From UBA8199 sp964507045 (lineage in GTDB: Bacteria; Verrucomicrobiota; Verrucomicrobiia; Limisphaerales; UBA8199), in NCBI GenBank assembly GCA_964507045.1, contig CAZDOO010000012.1, forward strand, positions 22,238-86,237: 64,000 nt of DNA, given 5' to 3'. The position numbers and the translations under genes were made by a program. The notes under the pieces are model-generated. The model worked only from the letters and a program-made list of their open reading frames with translations, searched no databases and was not told the DNA's origin. This document shows positions 41,610 to 51,200 of this stretch, piece by piece; position 1 is the first letter of the stretch, and every line of letters starts with the position of its first letter.

Positions 41610-43493
41610 CTACCGCAGGACCAGGGTCTTGCGCTGGCCGTTGATCTGCAGCGTCACCTGGGTCCGGTCAATGGCGACAACGGTTGCTCCGCTCACCCAG
41701 TCTCCCACGCACACCGTTTGGCGGTTTACGATCGCCGCCGGCCGGCCAACCGCGTAAATGATGCCGTTTAATCGGAACTCGGGCTGCGCCTTTTCCGGGG
41801 ACGGCGGCGCCTGGGTCGCCGCCTGGGGAGCGGTCGGGACAACCGGCTCGGGCTCCGCCAGGGACGGCGCCGGGCTGAGAAACAGGGCGGCAACCGTTGC
41901 CAGGGTTTCCTCCGGATCGGCCATCGCCGGGGTGGCTTCGGGCACCGCGGCGGGAGCCGGTTCCGGCGCCGGCGCCGGGGCCACAACCCTCGCCGCCCGG
42001 TCGGGAATAGGATCAGGTGCCAGAGCGCGCACGGGCTCCTCGGGCTGGCTTTGGAGCCAGAGCGCCAACAAGCCCAAGATTATGGCGGCTACGCCTGCGT
42101 AAACCCAGCGTCCCGGGCGGGAAGCCGGCGCCACCGGCAGGCTGTCTTCGCTCCCCGGCTCGCCCAGCGTGGCGGTCCGGGTTGCGACTGCGGGCGCCGG
42201 CAACTGGTTCGCGGTGCACTGCGGCGGCGCGACGGAGAGCACTGGAGTGACTGCCTGCGGCTGACTGGCTTGGGCCGGCTCGGCCTCCGGGCCGGCGCCG
42301 GCGCCCCGGCGGCCTGCAAATACCGCCCGCCACACCGGCAGACGCTGCAGCAGCCCGATTTCGTTCAGGAAGGCCGGGCTCATCACGGGCGCCACCCGGA
42401 ACTCGTCACGCGGCTGGCACTCGTGTTCGAGGACGTTGGCGATGTGGACGGCAGCCAGCGGCGTCAGGGACTGGTGTTCGCCCAGGGGCGGTTCATGGTG
42501 GAAGGCCGCGGCCTGCACGACGGAGCCGGGCAGGTTCCACATCCCCACCAAGCAGGCCCCGATTTCGCCGTGGTTGGCGCCGAACATCTCCGTTTCAATG
42601 TCCCACAGGGGAACGGGCTGCTTGCGCGCGAGGGAGTGGACGCGTCCATACAAGTCATCAAAATTCGTCGCCAGCACCACCTTGCCGAGGTCGTGCAGGA
42701 GCCCGGCCACAAGCGCTTCGCCGGCCAGCACCCGGTCTTTGGTCTCGTAAAGGACCAGGTCCCGGGCGAGCTGCGCCACCTGGACGCTGTGTTGCCACAG
42801 TTTCTCCAGGGACAAGTAGCCCGGCCTCAACTGGCTGTGTTCGGCCAGGAAGCGCCGGGCCAGCACGAGCGCCTTCACGGTCTCCAACCCCAGCGCGGAC
42901 ACCGCCGCCGCCGGGTCGGTGATGTGCCGGGACAAGCCCGGACCGGTCGAATCGGTCAGCCGCAACAGCTCCGACGTCAGCGCCGCATCTCCGGCGATGA
43001 TTTCTCCCACCTGCCGGTCGGTAATGCCCGGCGATTCCAGGGCCTTGAGCACCTCGGAGTATATGGGGGGAACCGCCGGCGCCGCGTCGGCATCAGCGCC
43101 CGGGTCATCTGCGCTTGGGGCGCCCTGCGCATCCGCCGGGGCCAGGCTATTCTCGATCCGGCTCTTCAGCGAGACGGGCTCGACGGGTTTGGGCAGAATC
43201 TCGTGCGGCCCGGTAACATACGCCGCCACCAGCGCCAGGTCGGCTTCGTAAGCCAGCAGGAAGCGGGTCATCTCCGGGCGCCTTTCCAGCGCCTGGCTCA
43301 GCAACTGGCTCGCGTCGGGTGAGCCGAGGTTGAAGTCCACCAGGAACGCATCGAATGAGCGCCGCTCCAGTTGGGCCAAGGCATCTGCCTCGCTGCACAC
43401 CGGAGTTGCCTCCCACCCGGCGCCTAACGCCTGGGTGATGTCCACTAACGCCTGGGGGTCGGCGAGTGCCAACAGTATGCTCTTGGTGCTCAT
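41610..43493 (-). CDS. Receiver-HDOD signalling protein with membrane anchor and GspC-like tail
   Basis: A 627-residue protein. Residues 1-120 are a receiver-like domain with Asp53 in FLVDFNLGSPDAS and Lys in ILPKPVEP. Residues about 145-360 are an HDOD domain (VGEIIAGDAALTSELLRLTD, VAGLLHDLGKVVLATNF). A Pro/Ala-rich linker, one membrane helix (YAGVAAIILGLLALWL, about 473-488) and a Pro/Glu-rich stretch follow, then a C-terminal module FRLNGIIYAVGRPAAIVNRQ, GDWVSGATVVAIDRTQVTLQ similar to GspC/PilP. The combination suggests a regulator linked to the envelope; HDOD proteins do not hydrolyse cyclic nucleotides like HD-GYP. The same C-terminal module ends the DA1-like protein at 32099. Confidence 0.85.
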   Translation of the reverse strand: MSTKSILLALADPQALVDITQALGAGWEATPVCSEADALAQLERRSFDAFLVDFNLGSPDASQLLSQALERRPEMTRFLLAYEADLALVAAYVTGPHEILPKPVEPVSLKSRIENSLAPADAQGAPSADDPGADADAAPAVPPIYSEVLKALESPGITDRQVGEIIAGDAALTSELLRLTDSTGPGLSRHITDPAAAVSALGLETVKALVLARRFLAEHSQLRPGYLSLEKLWQHSVQVAQLARDLVLYETKDRVLAGEALVAGLLHDLGKVVLATNFDDLYGRVHSLARKQPVPLWDIETEMFGANHGEIGACLVGMWNLPGSVVQAAAFHHEPPLGEHQSLTPLAAVHIANVLEHECQPRDEFRVAPVMSPAFLNEIGLLQRLPVWRAVFAGRRGAGAGPEAEPAQASQPQAVTPVLSVAPPQCTANQLPAPAVATRTATLGEPGSEDSLPVAPASRPGRWVYAGVAAIILGLLALWLQSQPEEPVRALAPDPIPDRAARVVAPAPAPEPAPAAVPEATPAMADPEETLATVAALFLSPAPSLAEPEPVVPTAPQAATQAPPSPEKAQPEFRLNGIIYAVGRPAAIVNRQTVCVGDWVSGATVVAIDRTQVTLQINGQRKTLVLR

Positions 43494-43641
43494 AATCTCG
43501 CCGGATTGACAGCAGCTTTTTGACCAGAATCACAGAGCGCGGCTGTAACTGGCCCGCGATGGCTTAACAACGCCAGGGCCGTGTCTCAGAATGAGACGAA
43601 TCCCCCAAAAACGTGGTGCGCTTATCAACAGGCCCGGGGCG

Positions 43642-44367
43642 TCAGGCAGGAGGCGGGGTCTTCTCCCGCAAGAGGCTGAACCGCAGGCAGAACCGGCGGC
43701 CATGGCCGGTCAGCAGCCAGGCCGAGAGCAGCAACAGAACGGTGTTCTCGATCACCTTGTGGCAGATAAAGACTTCTCCCGCGCCGCAGCCGCAATCGAA
43801 CTTCACCGCGCAGAAGGGAATGTGCGAGGCGGCGACGATGGTCAGCGCCCGTTTGACGACAATGAATGTAAACGGCACCAGCATGGCAATGAGGTTCAGC
43901 GCCGTCCCCCGGACGGCCACGCCGGCCAGCAGCAGCACCCCGCAATAAACCTCGAACCAGGGCAGCGCGGCGCCGATCGCGTTGAGCAGGAACGGGTCGG
44001 TCACCAGGTCGTATTGGCGCACGAGTTTCAGGAAGGCCTCCGGGTGCGGCAGGGCTTTGTGCAGCCCCATGAAAATGAACACGCAGCCCAGCCACCAGCG
44101 GGCGAGCACCGCGGCGGCATTGCGGGCAATGCCGGTCAGCAGCCAGAGCCCGGCGAGCACTTCCAGCCAGGGCGCGGTGAGGGCGATCAGGCTCGCCAGC
44201 GCCGGGTTGGACACCAGCAGTTGCTCCCGCACGAACCGGAGGTATTCAGCCCCGTGGAAGACTTTGCTCAGGCCGAGATAGATGAACAGGCCGCCCAGCA
44301 GCCAGCGCGCCAGCCGGGCGGCGATCTCCGGGAGGTGTCGTGGCTCAGGGGACGGGATCGGCTTCAC
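43642..44367 (-). CDS. MauE/DoxX-like membrane protein
   Basis: A protein of about 241 residues with seven or so membrane helices, including ARWLLGGLFIYLGLSKVFHG, LEVLAGLWLLTGIAR, FIFMGLHKALPHPEAF and PWFEVYCGVLLLAGVAV. The two GL.K/H-containing helices are the usual MauE/DoxX motif. A cysteine pair in FDCGCGAGEVFICHKVIE resembles that of MauE-type proteins involved in disulfide or redox maturation. The start is GTG 44367, overlapping the rhodanese stop (GTGA), which indicates translational coupling. Third gene of the DUF1573-rhodanese-MauE operon. Confidence 0.82.
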   Translation of the reverse strand: MKPIPSPEPRHLPEIAARLARWLLGGLFIYLGLSKVFHGAEYLRFVREQLLVSNPALASLIALTAPWLEVLAGLWLLTGIARNAAAVLARWWLGCVFIFMGLHKALPHPEAFLKLVRQYDLVTDPFLLNAIGAALPWFEVYCGVLLLAGVAVRGTALNLIAMLVPFTFIVVKRALTIVAASHIPFCAVKFDCGCGAGEVFICHKVIENTVLLLLSAWLLTGHGRRFCLRFSLLREKTPPPA

Positions 44368-45017
44368 TGGTTCGTTCCCCCGGGGCCGGCCGAAACAGCC
44401 GAGTGCGTCAGGTTGGTGAGCTGGCCGCTGTTGCGCGCGCCGAGCTCGACCGGCAGGCCGTGGGCGCTCCATTCGTCCATGCCACCGCCATACACAAACA
44501 CTTTCTCCTCCGGCAGGCTGAGGCTGTCGCGCAGCATGATCGCCGCGTGCTCGCTGTCGTCACAGTCCCCGCCATTGCAGTAGAAGACGATTTGCTGCGC
44601 CGCCAGGCAGACGGCGACGACGTTGGCCAGGTAGTCCTCGGGCCGAAACCGGTCGAAGTGATACGCGCCGGGAATATGGCCCGCGCGGTAATGCTCCTCG
44701 TCGCGGGCGTCAATGAAGATCACCGCATCGTCCTGGCGGGCGGGGTCGCGAAAGAACTGCGCCACCCGGTTGCTGTCGGCCAGTTGGAGGCCCTGCTCCC
44801 GGAGGCGCGCGGAGAGCAGCTCGAGGGGGGTGTTAGTCTGCGCGAGCGCGGCGCCGGTGGCGTTGGTTGGCGCCGCGGGCGCGGGCAAGCCCGGCTTGGC
44901 GCCGGGGAAGTAATCCCGGGTGAGCTCGAGGCGGCGGGGGGAGAGCCCATTGGCAACAAAGGCCAGGGTGGCGCCGAGGACCGCCACCAGCGCCCCCTCC
45001 TGCAGGACTCTTTTCAC
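44364..45017 (-). CDS. Membrane-anchored rhodanese-like protein
   Basis: A 217-residue protein with an N-terminal membrane helix (GALVAVLGATLAFVANGL) and a rhodanese domain from about 95: AVIFIDARDEEHYRAGHIPG, AYHF, and the active-site loop IVFYCNGGDCDDSEHAA, a variant with CNGGDC that is common in this subfamily, followed by VYGGGMDEWSAHGLPVE. It should carry a periplasm-facing sulfur- or Cys-based activity. The GTG start at 45017 directly follows the DUF1573 stop codon TAG. It is the middle gene of the operon. Confidence 0.88.
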   Translation of the reverse strand: MKRVLQEGALVAVLGATLAFVANGLSPRRLELTRDYFPGAKPGLPAPAAPTNATGAALAQTNTPLELLSARLREQGLQLADSNRVAQFFRDPARQDDAVIFIDARDEEHYRAGHIPGAYHFDRFRPEDYLANVVAVCLAAQQIVFYCNGGDCDDSEHAAIMLRDSLSLPEEKVFVYGGGMDEWSAHGLPVELGARNSGQLTNLTHSAVSAGPGGTNQ

Positions 45018-46154
45018 CTAGGGAGTCGGCGGCAGCGGCGGCGGTTCGGGCAGCGGCTTGATCGTGCGCGCCGGATTCGGCCTCACCGGCGCCGCGGGCG
45101 CCGTGGGCGCCCCGCCCGGACGCGGCATCTGCATGATCGGCACTTTGACCACCGGGTACTTGGGATTGCTCGTCTTGAAGGTCAGCTCGGCCTGCTGGCC
45201 CCGGGGAAGCTCAAATCCCTGGGGAAAGCTCACCAGCGCCGAAAAGGACTTGCCCGGCTGCATCGCCTTAAGCTCGGGTTTCGCCCCGGGCGCGTTGACA
45301 GCCGGGTCGGACAACCGCAGATCATTCGTGCTCTGGTTCCGAATCGAGACGGAGCTGGTCACCGCGCTCGCCAGCGGCCCCGGCCCCAGCGTGATATAGG
45401 AGGGGATGACGACCACGGCGGGCTGGATGTTGGCCATGGCGGGCACGCTGATCGTGGCCGGGTTGGTCCAGCCGGTCTGCAACGTGATCTGCGCCTGCAC
45501 ACTCCCCATCGTGAGCGGCGGCACTGTCGAAATCGTCAACTGGTAGCCTTTGCCGGGGGTGTTGGTCTTCAGCTCGGCGGCGAACATGCGATTGTTGCTC
45601 TGGGGCGCCGCCAGCAGCAGCGGCTCCTCCGTATTGTTCGTAATTGTCACCACCGCGGTGGACGTCTCCGAATCCGGCGAAAGGTTGAGCACGGCCATGG
45701 GGGGAGCCACGTCAACCGCTTTGAAAACCGTGCCTTTGATCTGCAGGAACACCGCGGGCTGGTTCGTGACGTTGCAGTTGACCGTCACCTGTTTGAAGAC
45801 CGGCCCGTTGTAGTTGCCGGTGTTGAACTGGATGGGAATCGTGCCGGTCTGGCCGGGCTCGGCCTGCTTCGTCCATTCGCCCGCCGTGGTGCAGCCACAC
45901 TGCGGCTGCACCGAGTTGATCACCAGCAACGCGTCGCCGGTGTTGGTGTACACGTAGGTGTGCTTGGCCGGCTCCCCGGCCCGAATCCTCCCGAAATCAA
46001 ACACCAGGTTGTCGAACTGGATCCTGGGCCCTACCGCGCTGGGCGTGGCCGGAGCAGCGGCCGCGAGAGCCGGTGCCGGCTGCGCCACGCTCAGGGCGGT
46101 CGCCGCCGCCAAGGTTAAGAGTGCAAAAGCCAAGCGCTTCATTGGTCTATTCAT
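45018..46154 (-). CDS. DUF1573 family secreted protein
   Basis: A 378-residue exported protein. Signal peptide (FALLTLAAATALSVAQPAPA) and then a DUF1573 beta-sandwich: FDFGRIRAGEPAKHTYVYTN, INSVQPQCGCTTAGEWTKQ and GTIPIQFNTGNYNGP, with the CGC cysteine pair typical of the family. Two further beta-sandwich segments follow, and a Pro-rich tail ends with PLPEPPPLPPTP. DUF1573 proteins are common surface or periplasmic proteins in Bacteroidota and Verrucomicrobiota; function unknown. First gene of the operon; ATG 46154 or the internal ATG 46142 could be the start, since both leave the signal peptide. Confidence 0.88.
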   Translation of the reverse strand: MNRPMKRLAFALLTLAAATALSVAQPAPALAAAAPATPSAVGPRIQFDNLVFDFGRIRAGEPAKHTYVYTNTGDALLVINSVQPQCGCTTAGEWTKQAEPGQTGTIPIQFNTGNYNGPVFKQVTVNCNVTNQPAVFLQIKGTVFKAVDVAPPMAVLNLSPDSETSTAVVTITNNTEEPLLLAAPQSNNRMFAAELKTNTPGKGYQLTISTVPPLTMGSVQAQITLQTGWTNPATISVPAMANIQPAVVVIPSYITLGPGPLASAVTSSVSIRNQSTNDLRLSDPAVNAPGAKPELKAMQPGKSFSALVSFPQGFELPRGQQAELTFKTSNPKYPVVKVPIMQMPRPGGAPTAPAAPVRPNPARTIKPLPEPPPLPPTP

Positions 46155-46160
46155 AAATCG

Positions 46161-46186
46161 TATCTTAGCGGGTAATATCTAAGATA
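46161..46186 (-). promoter_or_regulatory. Inverted repeat upstream of the DUF1573 operon
   Basis: TATCTTAG (46161-46168) and CTAAGATA (46179-46186) are perfect 8-bp arms with a 10-bp spacer, ending 7 bp before the first start codon. The position suits an operator or a leader structure controlling the operon. No regulator can be assigned. Confidence 0.5.
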
Positions 46187-46717
46187 ATGCCCCGCAGGGA
46201 AAGCCCATTTTCGCGCCCCGTAAGGCCTTGGCGGCGCATCTCACTTTCCTGCCAGGGGAAGGTCGGGACCCCGACATTCCTGTCGGCGCCGGCTGCCAAC
46301 TGAGCCGCGCGCCGCACCACTTGAGCGCCGGGGTCGGCTCGCGGCCCGCATGACCCAGAAGCCCAGTAGCATCCCGATCCGGGGCATATGCCGCTCCGCC
46401 CTGGCCTACTTCACCGTCACCTCACCGTATCCTCACCGTAGTACCTCTGATAGCCTATCAGAGGTACTACGGTGAGGATAGGGAGGGGAGACGGTGAGGT
46501 GACGAAGGGGGACTGGCGCGGGGGTGGGTTCAGGCAGAGAATATCCCGAACCGGGCCTTTCGCGCCTTGACCCCCTGAACCCCCAGGCATAGCGGCGGCC
46601 CGGCAGAGCGCGCAACGTGCCTGGGGCAACCGGCCCGCGAGGCCGCGCCGGGCGTAACTCCGGCGGCGAAAGGAAATATTTGAGCAATGACTGATGTTAT
46701 GCTATCTAATGGGCCAT
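46187..46717. other. Intergenic region containing hairpin copy B
   Basis: About 530 bp without a supported gene. It contains GCGCATCTCACTTTCCTGC (46234-46252), which recurs with one change at 63882-63900, a C/G-rich stretch, and the hairpin element at 46408-46505. An AT-rich stretch at about 46675-46717 probably holds the promoter of the Cys-rich peptide gene. Confidence 0.55.
46408..46505. repeat. Palindromic hairpin element, copy B
   Basis: Centred on C46454. The core arms GTACCTCTGATAG and CTATCAGAGGTAC are perfect, and the flanking TACTACGGTG words pair with CACCGTA words to form a long stem (46408-46500) with a few mismatches. The outer CGTCACCTCACCG (46415-46427) also matches CGGTGAGGTGACG (46492-46504) perfectly in a register shifted by 11 nt. 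The outer words are shared with copy A at 31825-31915, while the loop-proximal bases differ on both arms in a compensatory way. Confidence 0.85.
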
Positions 46718-46942
46718 ATGAAACAATTAATAGTACTGTTCAGCGTGGCGGCCCTCTCGTTTGCGTTACAGGCGGGCGACGGCGCTTGCGCCAAGGACAA
46801 AGGTTCCTGCTGCAAGGCCAAAGCCGCGGCTTGTGAAAAGGGCAAGACTTGCGTTTGCGAGAAGGGCAAGAAATGCGCCTGTGGCAAGGACTGCAAGTGT
46901 AGCTGCTGCGCCGAGAAGAAGGCCAAGAAGGAAGCTAAGTAA
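46718..46942 (+). CDS. Small Cys-rich secreted protein, metallothionein-like
   Basis: A 74-residue protein starting MKQLIVLFSVAALSFALQAG, a plausible signal peptide, followed by about 50 residues with 13 cysteines in C, CC, CxC and CxxxC spacings (GACAKDKGSCCKAKAAACEK, TCVCEKGKKCACGKDCKCSC) alternating with lysines. This composition suits metal binding. It does not match a family I know by motif, and the presence of a signal peptide makes it a periplasmic or secreted metal-binding candidate rather than a typical cytosolic metallothionein. An upstream in-frame ATG at 46694 gives eight extra residues (MLCYLMGH) and is less likely. Followed by GC-rich sequence. Confidence 0.65.
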   Translation: MKQLIVLFSVAALSFALQAGDGACAKDKGSCCKAKAAACEKGKTCVCEKGKKCACGKDCKCSCCAEKKAKKEAK

Positions 46943-47031
46943 CCGTCGCCGGGCCCGCCGGGGCGGCGCATTCCCGTTTACCTTCCATTGATCTGGTTGC
47001 CAAAGCCGCTGCGGCCCTCTTAAATCAGCGG

Positions 47032-47775
47032 GTGCAGCTCGAATGGCTTTTTGGGCCCAAAGCGCCCGCGGCACCGGAGGATCACTGGCTCCAGGTGGGC
47101 GCGCGGCCGGTGCGGCTCTGGCTCGTCCGCAACCGCCGGGCGCGGCGCTATATCCTGCGGCTGCGACCCGACGGCGCGGCCCGCGTGACTATTCCGCGCG
47201 GCGGATCGCCGGCGGAAGGTCGGCGCTTTGCCGCCCGCCAGGTTGCCTGGCTGGAGCGGCAGCTTTTGCGCCAGGCCCAGCGTCCGCCCCGCCCCAGGAC
47301 CTGGCTAGCAGGAAACGAAATCCTCTTCCGGGGCGACAGCGTGCGGCTGGAGACCGGCACGAATGGAGACAACGGACTGGTCCGCTTCGGCACCGAAACC
47401 GTGAGCGTGGCCGATGCGGCCGGCGACCTGCGCCCGGCCGTCGAGCGGCATCTCCGGCGGCTGGCCGCGCGGGAGCTGCCGCCGCGCGTGCTCGAACTGG
47501 CCGCCCGGCATCGCCTGCCCGCGCGGCGCGTCACCATCCGCAACCAGCGCTCCCGCTGGGGCTCCTGCTCGCGGCGCGGCACCATCTCCCTCAACTGGCG
47601 CCTCGTGCAGACTCCCCTGTTTGTCCGCGACTACCTCGTGCTGCACGAACTGGCGCACCTCAAGGAGATGAACCACTCCCGGCGGTTCTGGAACGAGGTG
47701 GCGCGCCTCTGCCCGGACTACCGCGAAGCGGAGCGCTGGCTCAAACAGCACTCCCGCCTGCTGGCACCGCCTTAG
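47032..47775 (+). CDS. YgjP/SprT-like metallopeptidase (DUF45)
   Basis: A 247-residue protein of the DUF45/YgjP zinc-peptidase type. The C-terminal half has RNQRSRWGSCSRRGTISLNW, a conserved block, and VLHELAHLKEMNHSRRFW with HExxH plus the downstream His; LCPDYREAERWLKQHSRLL closes it. The N-terminal half contains VTIPRGGSPAEGRRFAARQV. The family is predicted to be peptidases; substrates are unknown. The start is GTG at 47032. It is a single gene after the Cys-rich peptide. Confidence 0.9.
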   Translation: MQLEWLFGPKAPAAPEDHWLQVGARPVRLWLVRNRRARRYILRLRPDGAARVTIPRGGSPAEGRRFAARQVAWLERQLLRQAQRPPRPRTWLAGNEILFRGDSVRLETGTNGDNGLVRFGTETVSVADAAGDLRPAVERHLRRLAARELPPRVLELAARHRLPARRVTIRNQRSRWGSCSRRGTISLNWRLVQTPLFVRDYLVLHELAHLKEMNHSRRFWNEVARLCPDYREAERWLKQHSRLLAPP

Positions 47776-48200
47776 GGCCCGCTTAAAAAGCGGCCATTGG
47801 GAAAGGCAGGCGTCCACACGAGCCTTGCCTGTCGCCGTCGCCGGCCGGCAGCGGACCGGCCCCACGCGCCAGGCAGAAAGCCGGAGCAGCGCCCACCGTG
47901 CCCCGGGCTTGCGGGGGAAAAAGCGCGAAGCCCGCGTCCCGTCCTGACGGACAGCGGGCTGTAACCTGGATAGCTGACAGCTAAGCAGGCGACTGTTGCC
48001 GAAGCGGCAACCTGTCATAATCAGGCTTTAATTGGCCGGGTTAGACTCATTGTTGGCGCAGCCGAACACATGTCCTCCCGTCCGAGGGGGATGGGGGTGG
48101 CCCTGCAACCCAGACCGCCCGCCGCGTTGGGTCCGACTGGCCAGGCCGTCAGGAACAAAACGCAACACGGAACACGCAACCCGCACGCAGAGGTCCGTTT
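47776..48200. other. Intergenic region with small hairpins
   Basis: About 425 bp without a gene. CCGCTT (47779-47784) and AAGCGG (47788-47793) form a small hairpin after the peptidase stop codon, a weak terminator candidate. GTTGCCG (47995-48001) and CGGCAAC (48005-48011) form another hairpin, followed by CTGTCATAATC, about 190 bp before the large Het-C-like gene. No further feature supported. Confidence 0.45.
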
Positions 48201-51200
48201 ATGAAAACAAGGAATATCCACAGCAGCATCCTCACCCTCATCCTGTTCCATTTCCTGGCCGTAAGCGCCCGGGCCTTCGACTGTGGATTTCAGCCAGACG
48301 TGACTCTGGGCCTCCTAACATTAGGGGAAGAAGTCCACCAAGCTATCGTTAGGGATGGCCTGTCCCGCGTGAAGGGATATCACGTAAACTGGAACATCGT
48401 GGTGGGAGACTATTTGAAGTTCTTCGACCTTGACCAGCAGAACGAGCGGGTGGATGACTCGATTGGGCAACACATGGAGAAATACCACTTTGACGACGAG
48501 AAGTTGATGCAGTCTTCACGCCTGCTGGCAGAGAATAAGGAAACTATCATTCAGGCGGCACTGGCAGGGCAAGGGTGGAATGCGCGGAAGCCACTGGGCG
48601 AGTCGTTCCACACTCTCGCGGATTTCTATTCTCACGGGAACTGGGTCGAGCTGGGTCACAAGAATGGTGAGGTTTATCCCCTGCTTGGACGCGAACTCAT
48701 CACCGATCCTGCAACCGGCTGGGCGAACTGCAACGTGACCTGTGCCAGCAAATACCATAAGATATGTCTGTGGTGTTGGCGGAAGAACTGTAAGTGTAAA
48801 TGGTTCATCGAATGGTGGGGATACGATAATAACCATCTGGGGAATGCGGGCCTTACCACGCTGACAACCGGGTATTCCTGGAGACTCCATCCTTTTGGCC
48901 GAAAGGTAATTCATGGCCTTAACAAGCTTGGCATTGATGGTCTCAACAAGGACGAAGCACGCCGACCCGGTTACTCTGAGGCGTATCACTGTGCCGTCAA
49001 CGCAATCTCCAACTATGTGGCGCAAATCCTGGACGATGTTCGGATCAAAGGTGCCAGTGACGAAGCAATCATTAGCGCGCTCAGGACCCTCGGATTCGAA
49101 TACGGGACTCAGGTTCATCCGGTGGGCTTTGTCGTGGACAACTCGGCGGACATGCCGGACAGCGTTTTTGCCGAAATCAAGCAGCAGGTGCACGACCTCG
49201 TCGCAGCCCACCGGGGCCGGGCGGATGAGCCCCCCTTCTACGTTCTCCAGTGGTTTGACTTTAATCCCTCTATTCCGGAACCCTGCGTAACCCCCAGCGC
49301 GACCGCTTTCCTGAACAAGCTGGATACCCTGGCCAGAAACACGACGAGCGGACCGTGCCTCAAGGCTTTCATTCCGGCAATGTTCTCTGCGGTGGACCGC
49401 TGTGATGCATACGCCACGGTCTGGGGGTTCTGCGGCGACAATGTCGAGGGTTGTTTCGATGTGAATGGACAAAGCGGCTGCTATGTGTCCCTGGGCACGA
49501 TTGAAAGCATAGCTCTGTATCGCCATACACGAATCAACGTGGCCATTCGCTACAACTGTCCCAGCAAGAAGAGCCAGGCCATCTTCGACATCGCCAACGC
49601 GACGGGTGGCAACGTTTTTGTAATCGGGCCCAACGCGACCACGAATCTCACCGGTCTGATGGACAGTGACATTTCCGGCAATGTTGTGCCGCTGTTGTCC
49701 GTGTCCGGCACCCTGGCCACCAATACCGTGAAGGAATACACGGTTCCCATAGATTCCACGGTAACGAACGTCACGTTCGTGGTCTCAGTGGAGACCAATA
49801 CCGCCATTTCGTTTGTCACTCCCTCCGGGGCTGACCTCACGAATGCCCCGTGTTGTCCGATTTGGGAACTCATGGATGGCCGGGTGGCCACTGTGGCGCA
49901 GCCTGAGCTGGGCAACTGGCACATCCAAGTCGAAGGGTCGGGTCATTTCTCGGTGAACGTCAACGCGATGACGCCAATAGCATTGAGCCGGTTTGCTTTT
50001 CTTGAGGACAAGAGCAACACGGGTGCCGGAGTCTACATGCCCATCCCCGGCCAACCAACCGAAGTGACCAACGCGGCCAAAGCATTCCTGTCTGGCATTT
50101 ATAGCAATGCCAACTTTAGCCTGGTGACCCCGGCAGGCGATCTGGTCCAGTCCTTCGCTATGGCTCCTTATACTGTGACGAACCTGCCGACCAATGGAAT
50201 GGACGGGGTGGTTTACACCGGAACGGTTGCTCTGGCCTCCCCACCGTTCAAGGTCATGGCTACCGGCTCGGATATCAATGGCTACCCATTCCAACGCGTC
50301 TTCCCGCAGGTCTTCCAGCTTCAGTCTGTGGAAGTGAGGTCCTTGAAGACCAACCTGAACCCTATCACCCCGGGTGTTCCCTCTCACGTTCGCTACCTGG
50401 TCAGCAACCGGGGAAGCAATGGTGTGTTCGCTGTGGGCATGGCGGCCTCTCACGCCATCGTAACCAATCTGGAGCCGACAACGCTGAGTTTGGCCAATGG
50501 TGAAACGAATGTGGTCGAGGCGGACATTATTCTGTCTGCGGGAACCAACAACCCCACTCGCGAGTATATCACCGTTGCGGTGGTATGCACGAACGCTCCG
50601 GCCATTCGCAACGGCACAGTGGACGAGTTCGACGTTGGTCCCGCCTACGTCGGCGACACCACGATTGCTTGCAGCAGTAACAGCCCAGTCACCTTGTCTT
50701 TGAGCCAGCCCGAGCAGATCACCAGCGGGCCTGCTGGGGGCGACCTGGTCCTCATCGGCGGCGCCAGCACAGCCACTCTGGACCTCAACGGCCATTTCCA
50801 AACCATCAACGGGCTGCGTTCGCAGGGCGTCGAAGCCAATACGCGGGTCACCAGCGACCGTCGCGCCACGTTGATTGTGGGCGAGCAGGATGCGAACGCG
50901 AGTTTTGGCGGCAAGATCGTCAATGCGGTCGAACTCGTCAAAATCGGCGGCGGCGCGCAGACTTTGACGGGCATCAACACCTATACCAACACCACCAGCC
51001 TGGTCAGCGGCGTGCTGGCACTCGAGGACTCGGGTTCCATTTCCAACACCTCACTGATACTCATCGCTGCCGGCGCAACCTTCGACGTTTCAAAGACCAG
51101 CGGTGGCTGGACGTTGAATGCGGGCCAGACCTTGGCGGGCGGCGGCGTGGTGACCGGCAGCGTTACCGCGGCCAGCGCGAGCTGGATCGAGGCGGGCAAC

